DNA of 11,194 nucleotides from Treponema sp. (GTDB taxonomy: Bacteria > Spirochaetota > Spirochaetia > Treponematales > Breznakiellaceae), in the NCBI GenBank assembly GCA_031279925.1, contig JAITHQ010000090.1, forward strand, positions 1-11,194, read 5' to 3'. Every line of letters starts with the position of its first letter. Position 1 is the first letter of the stretch. The translations under genes and the position numbers were made by a program. This document shows positions 1 to 7,024 of this stretch, one piece after another. The notes below the pieces were generated by a model. That model saw only the letters and a program-made list of their open reading frames with translations, searched no databases and was not told where the DNA came from.

Positions 1-503
1 GGGAGTTCCGCACGAGAAAAAATTTCCTCCAGGGCGCGTCCTACCCCCGGCGTGTCGGAAGCCACTTTAAGCATTACGGCGTTTCCCGCCAGGAGCGCCA
101 TGAGCGCCTCGGAAAAGGGAATGGCAAAGGGGTAGTTCCAGGGGGAAATAATCCCAACCACTCCATAGGGATGATAAACCAGGCGGCTTTTTTTGTTAAA
201 CATGAGGAGGCTTCCCCCCCGCACAGGCCGCGAAGACAGCAGCGCCTTGCCCCTGCGGATATAGTCATCGATGGCCATAAACGCCGGAACCAGCTCCGCC
301 GCCAGGGCGTCTATGGGGAGTTTGCCGTTGTCATGATGTATTACGGCGGTAAGTTCATCGATACGCCCCGCCATAAAGCGCCCCGCCTTTTTCAGCCGTT
401 TTGCCCGCTGAGTATACGGCATAGCCGCCCACAGTTCCTGGGCATTCCGCGCCGCCTGCACCAGTCCGGCCAAATCCGCCGTCTGCCTCTGATCGTTTGC
501 CAT
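1..503 (-). CDS. Aldehyde dehydrogenase family protein, N-terminal part (cut by window edge)
   Basis: About 167 N-terminal residues of a cytoplasmic NAD(P)-dependent aldehyde dehydrogenase, an enzyme class that oxidises aldehydes to carboxylic acids. Reading leftward from the ATG at 503, the product has the family's N-terminal helices (DNGKLPIDA near residues 58-66), then HPYGVVGIISPWNYPF at about 111-126, with the conserved Asn of PWN that helps form the oxyanion hole. This is followed by AGNAVMLKVASDTP at about 139-152, corresponding to the cofactor-binding AGN-LKPSE-TP segment; here PSE is VAS. The catalytic Cys and Glu lie beyond the edge, so activity and substrate cannot be judged. The start is well supported: an AGGAGA ribosome site lies about 8 bases upstream of ATG, with a promoter candidate at 540-569. 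The gene is probably monocistronic or first in its operon, because the DNA upstream is non-coding. Family certain, substrate unknown. Confidence 0.93.
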   Translation of the reverse strand, partial: MANDQRQTADLAGLVQAARNAQELWAAMPYTQRAKRLKKAGRFMAGRIDELTAVIHHDNGKLPIDALAAELVPAFMAIDDYIRRGKALLSSRPVRGGSLLMFNKKSRLVYHPYGVVGIISPWNYPFAIPFSEALMALLAGNAVMLKVASDTPGVGRALEEIFSRAEL

Positions 504-539
504 TATTCTCTCTCCTGTGATATTTACCGGTATTTGTTC

Positions 540-569
540 ATTATAACTGTAAAACAAAGCAATAAGCAA
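540..569 (-). promoter_or_regulatory. Sigma70-like promoter of the aldehyde dehydrogenase gene
   Basis: On the minus strand there is a perfect TATAAT (540-545) with TTGCTT (564-569) 18 bases upstream. Transcription would start near 533, giving a leader of about 30 bases that contains the AGGAGA ribosome site. The -10 is exact; the -35 matches only its TTG, so the call rests on the -10, the spacing and the position. Confidence 0.55.
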
Positions 570-614
570 CAAACCGCTCGACAACTCAACAATTCAAAGT
601 ATCAAGAAAAAGTC

Positions 615-644
615 CACGGATTAGCACAGATTCTCACCGATTAG
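615..644. repeat. Three tandem 10-bp units (CACGGATTAG type)
   Basis: Three adjoining decamers, CACGGATTAG, CACAGATTCT and CACCGATTAG. The CAC and GATT cores are constant and the total is 30 bp. Similar CACAGATT-type short-period repeats are, from memory, scattered in many bacterial genomes. No function is evident. Confidence 0.6.
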
Positions 645-705
645 CTGTCCAGAATTTCTAAAATCAGTGTTAGTTCGTTTATATCTAAAGACTTTTTTAG
701 ACGAT

Positions 706-762
706 TTATTCGTGCGGAGGATTTAATACTCCGGCCTTTAGAGCGTTATAAAGAGTATTAAA
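706..762 (+). repeat. Interspersed hairpin repeat, copy A
   Basis: Bases 706-757 match 7959-8010 with only 5 differences in 52 and no gaps, so this is a dispersed repeat family with at least two members here. Copy A can form a perfect 10-bp outer stem, TTTAATACTC (722-731) with GAGTATTAAA (753-762). Its inner stem (732-736 with 741-745) has two mismatches that are absent from copy B. In copy A the repeat lies in non-coding DNA; in copy B it forms the end of a gene. Confidence 0.8.
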
Positions 763-928
763 CCCGATTGCAATACCTTGTAAGAACAACAACCCCGTCC
801 CTAAAGGCTAAACTTGACCCACAGAATATTTTGATGTAAGAATATATCTCAACACTGAATAAAGGCCCTACAGGGTGGGGGCGGCGGCAGGCTAAAAACA
901 TCTGGAATTAAGCACAGGAGCATACCAG

Positions 929-953
929 CACATAACGGCAGCCCGAAGGACTG
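929..953 (+). repeat. Degenerate partial copy of the 120-bp unit
   Basis: CACATAACGGCAGCCCGAAG and the following GACTG resemble the first 24 bases of the tandem unit at 1079-1102 (CACATACGGCAGCCTAAAG, GACTG), with one extra base and a few changes. It begins about 150 bp before the array, so it may be a decayed outlying unit. Confidence 0.4.
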
Positions 954-1080
954 AACTTAGCTGGAGTAAAAGCCGCCCGGCGGGATAAAGATAACTTAAA
1001 AGCGCATAATTCGCTTATCTGCCATTGTTTTGACAGTAAGATAGAGCCGGGCGGGGGATGCCAGGCGGATTCTACGGCGC

Positions 1081-1440
1081 ACATACGGCAGCCTAAAGAC
1101 TGCCTACCGGTTTTGGCATACAGTGGCCATTACTGGTGCTACGCCGTGCTGATTTGAGTCATCTACGCCCCTTGACGGGGCGCTGATGTTGGGGCGGCGC
1201 ACATACGGCGGCCTAAAGGCTGCCTGCCATCTTTGGCATACAGTGGCGTTTAGCGGTGCTACGCCGTGCCGACTTGAGTCATCCACGCCCCTTGACGAGG
1301 CGCGGGTGTTGGGGCGGCGCACATACGGCGGCCTAAAGACCGCCTACCATTGTTGGCATACAGTGGCCATTACTGGTGCTACGCCGTGCTGATTTGGGTC
1401 ATCTACGCCCCTTGATGGGGCGCGGGTATTGGGCGGCTGG
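1081..1440 (+). repeat. Tandem array of three 120-bp structured repeats
   Basis: Three head-to-tail units of exactly 120 bp (1081-1200, 1201-1320, 1321-1440). Units 1 and 3 are about 90% alike until the last ten bases of unit 3, which diverge. Each unit carries two small hairpins. The first is GGCRG with CYGCC around an 8-base loop (1087-1104, 1207-1224, 1327-1344). The second is CGCCCC with GGGGCG around a 5-base loop (1166-1182, 1286-1302, 1406-1422; unit 2 has one mismatch). Between copies the variable pair of the first hairpin is A-T, G.T and G-C, so pairing is kept. The period is divisible by three, which makes 40-residue reading-frame repeats, but stop codons interrupt them in units 1 and 3, so coding is unlikely. 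Confidence 0.85.
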
Positions 1441-1443
1441 AGG

Positions 1444-1495
1444 GGGGCCAGACTTTCAGTGGCTGTATGCGTCCACCGGTCTGGAAAGCGGCCCC
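1444..1495. repeat. Fold-back sequence downstream of the small-protein gene
   Basis: CCAGAC (1448-1453) pairs with GTCTGG (1479-1484), and GTGG (1459-1462) with CCAC (1473-1476). Outer GGGG (1444-1447) can pair with CCCC (1492-1495) across a bulge. It lies about 20 bp past the stop of the three-gene minus-strand run, where a transcription end is expected. No T-run follows on that strand, so it is not a classical intrinsic terminator. Confidence 0.35.
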
Positions 1496-1515
1496 TTCTT
1501 AATGCCCGCCGCTTG

Positions 1516-1743
1516 CTAAAGTTCCACGTACTGTATCCGCTGCCGCAGACCGTCAACGGTTATGTCATACACTACGGTCCCGCCTGCCTGGCTGGATTTT
1601 TCGCAGCGGACTTCTTTTCCCTGGCAAAACTGCCGCACGTCAGCGTCAATGTCGCCGGTTTCTATTTCCTGAATATCCACATCCCTCATTCTGTTGTTGT
1701 CACAGGAGTTAAAAATTTCCCGGATACGTTCATATTTTTTCAT
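1516..1743 (-). CDS. Small conserved-looking protein downstream of the ASKHA ATPase
   Basis: A 75-residue soluble, charged protein with no signal peptide or membrane segment. It begins MKKYERIREIFNSCDNNRMR, then an acidic stretch (DVDIQEIETGDIDADV), two cysteines in QFCQGKEVRCEK and a beta-like end (VVYDITVDGLRQRIQYVEL). The start at 1743 is preferred over an in-frame ATG at 1797 because AAGGGGGG lies about 8 bases upstream, and the longer form would overlap the end of the preceding gene. It follows that gene by 19 bp, so it is probably co-transcribed with the ATPase and the chemotaxis receptor. From memory, similar small proteins occur beside Fe-S/ASKHA (DUF4445) genes in clostridia, which would make it an accessory of the same corrinoid- or redox-related system; this is unverified. 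No biochemical function can be assigned from the sequence. Confidence 0.75.
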   Translation of the reverse strand: MKKYERIREIFNSCDNNRMRDVDIQEIETGDIDADVRQFCQGKEVRCEKSSQAGGTVVYDITVDGLRQRIQYVEL

Positions 1744-1762
1744 GACAGTTCCCCCCTTGCGG

Positions 1763-3361
1763 TTACAAATTGATATTTTCGATAAAATGCCTGGCAAAAT
1801 ACCTGTCGCTGGTTAGGCTGAATTCTTTGGACTGTTTTATAATTTCGCAAAGGGCTTCTTTGCCGTCATTCCTTAACAGGTACTTTACTGCGCCGCCCAG
1901 CGCGCTGTTCCCTACAAACGAAACTTTCGGCAGCAGCGCTTTGGGTATAAGGCCGATCCCGGCGGCACTTTCCATATTCAGGCTGAAACCGAATCCCCCG
2001 GCAATATACAAACATTGAATGTCATCATAGCCAATGCCCGCATGGTTAAGCAGCGCGTCAAGGCCGGAACGGATTGCACTTTTTGCAAGCTGTAATTCGC
2101 GTACATCTTTCTGGCAGAACACAATGTCCCGCCCGTCAGGGGCCTTTGCAAGTACGATTCCCTCTTCGGCAACTGTTTCGCTGAACCTGCCCGATGGCAG
2201 AATAGAGCCCTGTTTAAGGCCCTGGTATACAATGTCCACTACGCCGGAACCGCAAATGCCCACAGGGGGCCTGGCCGCAATGGTTTCCGGCTCAAAACCG
2301 CCGTTACGGAATTGCACCCGCGAAATCGCTCCGGGAACGCTGCCTGTTCCCCAGAGTATTGTGGCCCCCTCGAAGGCCGGCCCGGCGGCGGTGGCCGTGC
2401 AAAGCATGGCGCCCTGCCAGGCCAGGGCCATTTCCCCGTTGGTTCCAATGTCCAGTAACACTGCCGCCTTACCGCGCCGGTGCATCTCCGTAAAAAAAAT
2501 TCCCGCGGTAATATCCGCGCCTACATAGCTTGCAATTCCCGGCAGTATTATCACCTGGCAGGACAGGTCCCTTTCAAAAATTTCCCGGTAGTCCATACAG
2601 GCCATGTCCAGCGTTACCGGGGTAAAGGGGGCCTTTCCCAGGCCCTGGCAGCTTAAACCCAGCAAAAGGTGCAGCATAACCGTATTGCCAACAAGGGCTA
2701 TTTGATGAATGTCCCGGAACGCCAGGCCGGCCTGATCGCAGAGGGCGCTTATTCCTTCTTCGATTTGTCCGCGTATGCATTTACTAAGCAGGGAAAGGCC
2801 GCCGCTGTTGGCCTGCTCTATACGGGAAACAACATCGCCGCCGTATTCCCGCTGCCTGTTTACCGCAGAATAATGCCCGGCGATTTTAGCGTTCCGCATA
2901 TCAAGCAGAACAAAGCCCAGGGTGGTGGTGCCTATGTCAACGGCAACTGTATAACCGGTTCCGGGTATGGCCTGTACCGGCGGATGCAAAGGCGCTTCGG
3001 CGGCTTCTTCCGGCGGCGTTTCCCCGTCACCGTTAAGCATAAAAGTGTTAATCGAGGCAAAAAGGTCTTCGCCGGTTTCGGGAATTTCAACGGTAACGCT
3101 GCCGGCAGGGAATGTGGCGCAGGCAAGACGCCAGCCGCTGTCCAACTGCTGCGGTGAAAAAAAGGCGCGGTCCGCCTCACCGGCCTCTGGCGCGCCGGCA
3201 CTTACCCTAACGGCGCATTTGCCGCAGCTTCCACGCCCGCCGCAGGGGGCGGGCAGGTAAACCCCGGCGGACCGCAAAGCTCCAAGCAGGCTTGTTTCGC
3301 TGTCAGCGCTTATGGTCCTCCGCTGCTTTCCGGCGGAAATCGCCGTTATTTCAAATTTCAT
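1763..3361 (-). CDS. 2Fe-2S ferredoxin / ASKHA-domain ATPase (DUF4445; corrinoid-activator RACE type)
   Basis: A 532-residue cytoplasmic protein. Residues 1-95 form a plant-type 2Fe-2S ferredoxin domain with cluster ligands Cys40, Cys46, Cys49 and Cys81 (C-x5-C-x2-C-x31-C). After a Pro/Glu-rich linker (about 110-135) comes an ASKHA nucleotide-binding fold: phosphate-1 loop VDIGTTTLG (141-149), QREYGGDVVSRI (170-181), VGNTVMLHLLLG (224-235), phosphate-2 loop LLDIGTNGEM (302-311), GICGSGVVD (368-376) and adenosine motif IAGGFGFSLN (453-462). This is the architecture of RamA/AcsV-type reductive activators, which use ATP to drive an electron from the cluster into inactive Co(II) corrinoid proteins of methyl-transfer systems. 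No corrinoid protein or methyltransferase lies in the window, so the partner is unknown. The gene is 17 bp downstream of the receptor gene and 19 bp upstream of the small protein. The start has a modest GGAAA site. Family very likely, corrinoid role inferred. Confidence 0.9.
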   Translation of the reverse strand: MKFEITAISAGKQRRTISADSETSLLGALRSAGVYLPAPCGGRGSCGKCAVRVSAGAPEAGEADRAFFSPQQLDSGWRLACATFPAGSVTVEIPETGEDLFASINTFMLNGDGETPPEEAAEAPLHPPVQAIPGTGYTVAVDIGTTTLGFVLLDMRNAKIAGHYSAVNRQREYGGDVVSRIEQANSGGLSLLSKCIRGQIEEGISALCDQAGLAFRDIHQIALVGNTVMLHLLLGLSCQGLGKAPFTPVTLDMACMDYREIFERDLSCQVIILPGIASYVGADITAGIFFTEMHRRGKAAVLLDIGTNGEMALAWQGAMLCTATAAGPAFEGATILWGTGSVPGAISRVQFRNGGFEPETIAARPPVGICGSGVVDIVYQGLKQGSILPSGRFSETVAEEGIVLAKAPDGRDIVFCQKDVRELQLAKSAIRSGLDALLNHAGIGYDDIQCLYIAGGFGFSLNMESAAGIGLIPKALLPKVSFVGNSALGGAVKYLLRNDGKEALCEIIKQSKEFSLTSDRYFARHFIENINL

Positions 3362-3378
3362 GCCGGTGTTTCCAAGGC

Positions 3379-5493
3379 TTACTCAACCTTAAACCGTGCA
3401 ATTCCAGCGCTTAATGTACTGATGTTTTGTTTGTTCTCTCTACCCATTGCTATTACCCTGGTAACGGTACTGTCAATTTGGTCCGCGCTCTGGGTCATTT
3501 CATCCATGCCTTCCGCCACTTCGCCGGTAATGCGCTTAAGGCCGCCGCTTTGCTTTAAAGCCTCATTACCTTCCGCAGCCATTTCCGCGGAGGCGCTCTG
3601 CACCAGTTCGGTAACGGAATTAAGCTGAGTTATGGCTTCCAGAATATGCCGGCTGCCAATTTCCTGTTCCTCCATGGCGTTGCGTATCTGGGTTTCCTGG
3701 TTCGATACGGTTTTTACTTCCTGCTCGATTGTTTCAAAACGATCCAGAACCACACCGGTTGATTTGGTAATGGTATCGATCGAAGCCTTTATCTTTTTAA
3801 GCACTATACTGATAGTCTTGGACTGCTCACCGGAATTTTCCGCCAGCTTGCGTATTTCATCGGCTACCACGGCAAAGCCTTTTCCCGATTCCCCGGCATG
3901 GGCCGCCTCAATTGCGGCGTTCATCGAAAGCAGGTTTGTTTGACTGGCAATGTTCTGCATTACCGAGTTAATCTGCAAAAGGCCCTCCGATTCCTGGGCT
4001 ATTTCCTGAATATCCGCGGAAACTTTTTGCAGATCGGCCCTGCCGGTTTCGGAAGACTCCGCAAGGGAACTGATGTTCGTCGTGTTTCGTATCAGGGTTT
4101 CGGTAACTGAATGAACATTGGCCAGCATTTCTTCAATTGCCGATGATGACTGCGCAACGCTGTCCGCCTGAATCGCAATATGGTTGTTCAATTTTTCAAG
4201 CCCCTTTATGATCCGGTCCATGGAAGAAGACGCGCTGCTTACATCGTCGGCCTGGGTTAAAATTTTGCCCCTCATGTTTTGGATATTGGCGTTGATATTA
4301 TCTATGGCTGCGGAAGCCCCGGACATGTTGGCGCTTAGTTCATCGCCGGTATCCGAAAGGGCAAAAGTTTTTTGCTTAATATCCTTGAGCAGTTCAAGCA
4401 TTTTTTCAAAAGTCATGTTAAAAAAGTTTGCCAGGGTTCCAATTTCATCATTCTGATGTATTTCAAGCCGCCGGGTAAGGTCCCAGTCCATGGATATATG
4501 ATCAAGGGCCGCGACCATTATGTTCAGGGGATTAAGCAGCCTAAAGATAAATATGCCAATAACAATAAATATGACCGCGATTACCACTATCATGGCAAGA
4601 AATATTCCGGTCATAATGGTTTGAAGATAGTCGCCAAGGGTAAGGGGAAGGACCGCTGTAACATACCAGCCCAGGGCCGGAACTGTACCTACCGCAACTC
4701 CCCCGTCGGGCGTACTAAAGAACCGCGCATCATTTGGGGAAAGCTGCCGCATTGTATCCAAAATTTTACTTCCGGTTCCGCCAAGTTTTTTATCAATGGT
4801 TGTTTTAGAGGCAACAAGGCTGGTATCCTTTGCCCCTGTTATCTCGCCTGAAGCGTTAAAAAAATAAAGTTCCGCACGGTCCGAATATTTTTTGTATATT
4901 GAATCGATAAAGGCGGAAAGATCGATGCCGGTTCCCAGTATGCCAATGGGCCTGCGGTTTTCAAAGACCGGGGCGTTGATCCAAAGGTTTGTTTTTTTAA
5001 GCTGATCGTTGTAGTTGATGTTAAAGTTGTATTTTTCGGTTTCGTTAAGCGTCATAAGATACCAGTAGGAACCTGGATCGGCGGGATCAACCGTGTAGGC
5101 ATAAGTGTCGTCTGAATAAAATTTTTTATCCTTGTCGTTTACCCAAAAAACCGAATTTGCCGCAAAGGCCCGGCGGTATCCGGCAATTTCCGCAAAGGCT
5201 TCGGCCTCAAGCTGGGGGTCTTCGGGATTCATAAAGTACCGTTTGATCAGGGGCGAATCGGCCATTTTAAGGGCAATGGCTATCTCGCCGTTCACCGAGG
5301 CTTCCAACTGTATCCGCTGAATTTCCACTGTTTGGCGCAGCTCTTTGCCTGTGTTGGAACGGACAATTTGGCGCATGGAAAGAATAAAAGCGATGCTTCC
5401 CCCGGCAAAAATCACCAGAAAAAAACTTACAGAAAAAACAAGAAATTTGCGTTTTATCGAGGCACTGGCCGCGGTTTTGTTGATTTCTTCCAT
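3379..5493 (-). CDS. Methyl-accepting chemotaxis protein, dCache-type sensor
   Basis: A 704-residue inner-membrane chemoreceptor that signals to the CheA/CheW array. Order: short cytoplasmic N-terminus, TM1 (about 17-39), a large periplasmic dCache-like domain (about 40-290, with [12 protein letters not shown] at 136-147, [20 protein letters not shown] at 169-188 and GID at 189-191), TM2 (about 293-320), HAMP (about 320-372, including [15 protein letters not shown] and the DEIG turn at 349-352), then the long signalling coiled coil. The hairpin tip is around [20 protein letters not shown] (515-534), with [20 protein letters not shown] beyond it. No C-terminal CheR-tethering pentapeptide is seen (it ends IARFKVE). 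The usual amino-acid-binding Arg-x-Trp-Tyr signature of dCache_1 is not evident, so the ligand is unknown. GAGG lies about 8 bases before ATG. It is first of a three-gene run with the ASKHA ATPase, so it may sense a compound tied to that metabolism (inference). Confidence 0.95.
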   Translation of the reverse strand: MEEINKTAASASIKRKFLVFSVSFFLVIFAGGSIAFILSMRQIVRSNTGKELRQTVEIQRIQLEASVNGEIAIALKMADSPLIKRYFMNPEDPQLEAEAFAEIAGYRRAFAANSVFWVNDKDKKFYSDDTYAYTVDPADPGSYWYLMTLNETEKYNFNINYNDQLKKTNLWINAPVFENRRPIGILGTGIDLSAFIDSIYKKYSDRAELYFFNASGEITGAKDTSLVASKTTIDKKLGGTGSKILDTMRQLSPNDARFFSTPDGGVAVGTVPALGWYVTAVLPLTLGDYLQTIMTGIFLAMIVVIAVIFIVIGIFIFRLLNPLNIMVAALDHISMDWDLTRRLEIHQNDEIGTLANFFNMTFEKMLELLKDIKQKTFALSDTGDELSANMSGASAAIDNINANIQNMRGKILTQADDVSSASSSMDRIIKGLEKLNNHIAIQADSVAQSSSAIEEMLANVHSVTETLIRNTTNISSLAESSETGRADLQKVSADIQEIAQESEGLLQINSVMQNIASQTNLLSMNAAIEAAHAGESGKGFAVVADEIRKLAENSGEQSKTISIVLKKIKASIDTITKSTGVVLDRFETIEQEVKTVSNQETQIRNAMEEQEIGSRHILEAITQLNSVTELVQSASAEMAAEGNEALKQSGGLKRITGEVAEGMDEMTQSADQIDSTVTRVIAMGRENKQNISTLSAGIARFKVE

Positions 5494-5639
5494 AAAAATA
5501 ACCTCAATCTCCTTTGATATAAAATACTACCATAAAAGAAGGATTGTGATCGAGATACCTTTCCTGGGGGGCCGGACTGAAGCCCGCGGCAGGCGCCCTC
5601 CCGGTATATTATGTCAATCCCGCTTCCCATCCTGTTTCG

Positions 5640-5672
5640 CCGGTTTAACCGGTAGTTCCCTACAGGGCGGGG
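5640..5672. repeat. Small palindromes in the gap between the receptor and XRE genes
   Basis: CCGGTTTAACCGG (5640-5652) is a perfect inverted repeat. CCCTACAGGGCGGGG (5658-5672) differs by one base from CCCTACAGGGTGGGG at 866-880, so it may be part of another dispersed motif. Both lie just past the stop of the XRE gene and upstream of the receptor gene. No T-run marks either as a clear terminator. Confidence 0.45.
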
Positions 5673-5679
5673 CTGTTGA

Positions 5680-6051
5680 TTAAGATTTTAGACCAAAACC
5701 CTTATCGTTTTCAGTTTTTTTCTGTATAAGCAATAATTCGTCTGCCTGTTTAATCAAATAATCCTGTAATAATTCGTCTAATTCAAAAAAAACACCCGAC
5801 AGATGCTCCAGCTTTACCTCTGTCATTGATGTTGTGAACATTTCCCCCTTTCCTGTTTTTAACCATTCTTTATTGACTTTATAAATCACTGAAATCAGAT
5901 GGATAATACGCTCGTTTATATCACGTTTGCCTACTTCTATATCCGCAAAATACCCCTGGGAAACGAATACCCCCTTGGCGAACGCCCGCTGAGAAAGTTT
6001 CAATGCCGCTCGAATCGCCTTTATACGTTCAGGAATTGAAGACGCCTTCAT
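5680..6051 (-). CDS. XRE/Cro-CI-family helix-turn-helix transcriptional regulator
   Basis: A 123-residue DNA-binding protein. Residues 7-60 form an HTH_3 domain (ERIKAIRAALKLSQRAFAKG, then VFVSQGYFADIEVGKRDINE), in which SQRAFA is the first HTH helix and VSQGYFADIE the recognition helix. WLKTGKGEMF (63-72) is the conserved close of many phage-repressor-like XRE proteins. The last 45 residues look like a helical tail, possibly for dimer formation. I chose the ATG at 6051 because it has GAGG about 11 bases upstream and gives the usual family N-terminus (MKxxxIxERIKxIR). An in-frame ATG at 6075 adds eight residues but has no ribosome site. The gene is divergent from the 6203-8011 genes, so it probably represses them and perhaps itself through the inverted repeat at 6146-6167 (inference). 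Confidence 0.9.
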   Translation of the reverse strand: MKASSIPERIKAIRAALKLSQRAFAKGVFVSQGYFADIEVGKRDINERIIHLISVIYKVNKEWLKTGKGEMFTTSMTEVKLEHLSGVFFELDELLQDYLIKQADELLLIQKKTENDKGFGLKS

Positions 6052-6144
6052 AATCCCTATAACCTCTTTTGTCATCTTAACCGGTTTTTAGGGGAAAAGG
6101 CAAGCATACTGGGCGATTTTTTTATAAATTTTTGGCGTTATCCA

Positions 6145-6173
6145 TTGACTTGCACATTAATTAGTCATATAAT
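6145..6173 (+). promoter_or_regulatory. Near-consensus sigma70 promoter with embedded inverted repeat (candidate XRE operator)
   Basis: TTGACT (6145-6150) and TATAAT (6168-6173) are separated by exactly 17 bases, so transcription would start about 6180, roughly 22 bases before the ATG at 6203. TGACT (6146-6150) and AGTCA (6163-6167) form a perfect inverted repeat, N12 apart, spanning -35 to -10. A dimeric repressor bound there would block RNA polymerase, and the divergent XRE gene is the natural candidate. The promoter is seen; the operator role is inferred. Confidence 0.75.
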
Positions 6174-6202
6174 AACTTTACTGCTATCATATTGGAGATG
6201 AT

Positions 6203-6409
6203 ATGTATAATAAAGTAGACAAATTTATCATTTTTAGTAAGAAATTCGCCAGGCTGAACGATAAAGGGCAGGACACGCTGGTCAAAGTAGCGTATGAATT
6301 ACTGAAAACACATCAAGGCGCAAAAAATGCGTCTATCGCCCTTATATCTGACGATGAGGCAAATACGCCCGATGGTTTCAATAACAATGAAACGAACACG
6401 ATTTGCTGA
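6203..6409 (+). CDS. Small protein of unknown function, divergent from the XRE regulator
   Basis: A 68-residue soluble protein starting MYNKVDKFIIFSKKFARLND. The first 40 residues are predicted helical and basic; the tail (DDEANTPDGFNNNETNTIC) is acidic, Asn-rich and probably disordered. ATG has a clear GGAG at 6194-6197, and a strong promoter lies just upstream, so it is probably expressed. The segment FARLNDKGQDTLVKVAYELL resembles the C-terminal helical tails of many XRE regulators (of the form F..L...GQ..L...A..L), so it may be a stand-alone regulatory partner of the adjacent repressor; this is pattern-based inference only. It is followed after 30 bp by the lipoprotein gene on the same strand and is likely co-transcribed with it. 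No family was recognised with certainty. Confidence 0.65.
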   Translation: MYNKVDKFIIFSKKFARLNDKGQDTLVKVAYELLKTHQGAKNASIALISDDEANTPDGFNNNETNTIC

Positions 6410-6439
6410 TTACCACTTGTCTTGCGGTAGTGGATTAGT

Positions 6440-7024
6440 ATGAATAAACGATTAAATATGTTAAAACTTGCTGCTCTTGTAATTTTCACCGCTTCTATGC
6501 TGGAATCCTGTGCAAGTTTACACGCCTATGGCATTGTATTGACAACCGGGTATGATGGAAACGCGGTTATAGAAAATGAGAAAAATGTGGCGCTGTATCT
6601 GGAAAATGCTATTCAAAATTACGGCGATTATGCGCTGCGGGCGTTTGACAGAAAGGCAATATCGCATAAAATACAAAAAACAGAAAGCACTACACACAGT
6701 TTTTATGTACTTTACACAGCTTACGAAACTTATCATACCTTAAGTTTTTCCGCTACCGGCAAATGGGCTACATCTCAAGGCGCATGGGCAATGGATACCG
6801 GGACTGACATTGCGTCTTATGTTGATTATTTAAATGGAAACAATCTATGGGAAGTTAGGGAGATTGTAACGAATAATGGCATCAACACGTTATTGACAAT
6901 CGGGAATGTTCTGACAAAGATACAAAACAATACAACCTATTACTATCGTGCAAGTATAAACAGAAATGATAATTATGATAATTGTAATACAGCCTTATGG
7001 GAAACGCTTGTTGAGCATGAATGA
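6440..7024 (+). CDS. Putative lipoprotein of unknown function
   Basis: A 194-residue exported protein. Basic N-terminus (MNKRLNMLKL), hydrophobic core (AALVIFTASM) and a lipobox-like LESC ending at Cys24 indicate lipid modification and membrane anchoring. Glu at -2 is unusual but spirochaetal lipoboxes are loose. The mature part begins ASLHAYGIVLTTGYDG and is rich in Tyr, Asn and Thr, with predicted mixed beta and helix and no motif I recognise. The ribosome site is weak (GTGGATT before ATG at 6440); an alternative ATG at 6458 (MLKLAAL) would still leave a signal peptide. It lies 30 bp after the 68-residue gene and 111 bp before the PAP2 gene. Base composition is AT-rich compared with the neighbouring minus-strand genes, suggesting an accessory gene. 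Confidence 0.7.
   Translation: MNKRLNMLKLAALVIFTASMLESCASLHAYGIVLTTGYDGNAVIENEKNVALYLENAIQNYGDYALRAFDRKAISHKIQKTESTTHSFYVLYTAYETYHTLSFSATGKWATSQGAWAMDTGTDIASYVDYLNGNNLWEVREIVTNNGINTLLTIGNVLTKIQNNTTYYYRASINRNDNYDNCNTALWETLVEHE

Larger units (their letters stand above)
504..1515. other. Gene-free repeat-rich intergenic region
   Basis: About 1 kb between two minus-strand genes with no credible protein gene: open frames here are short, lack ribosome sites and mostly reflect the repeats. Contents from left to right: the aldehyde dehydrogenase promoter (540-569), a 10-bp triplet repeat (615-644), one copy of an interspersed hairpin repeat (706-762), the motif CCCTACAGGGTGGGG (866-880), a fragment resembling the start of the 120-bp unit (929-953), three full 120-bp tandem units (1081-1440) and a fold-back sequence (1444-1495). 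The stretch GGCGGCAGGCTAAAAAC near 883-899 also resembles the hairpin part of the 120-bp unit. Nothing that looks like tRNA or rRNA was seen. Confidence 0.7.

Noticed and set aside
171..644. 157-residue plus-strand open frame
   Set aside because: It is antisense to the aldehyde dehydrogenase gene, lacks family features and runs into non-coding repeats.
1186..1392. Plus-strand open frame through the tandem repeats
   Set aside because: It is made only of repeat units, has no ribosome site, and overlaps the structured hairpins.
1081..1440. CRISPR array
   Set aside because: The units are contiguous 120-bp repeats with no unique spacers, and no cas genes are present.
1104..1556. Minus-strand open frames with a 40-residue repeat (GVAP-ATVCQ type)
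   Set aside because: They are a by-product of a 120-bp period divisible by three. TAG stops in units 1 and 3 break the frame, and there are no ribosome sites.
1741..1797. Longer start for the small protein at 1797
   Set aside because: The ATG at 1743 has a strong AAGGGGGG ribosome site; the longer form would overlap the ATPase gene end and has no such site.
5645..6085. 9-bp direct repeat TTAACCGGT on both sides of the XRE gene (5645-5653 and 6077-6085)
   Set aside because: It could mark an insertion or operators, but both copies lie within short palindromes that can arise by chance, and no other sign of insertion ends is seen there.
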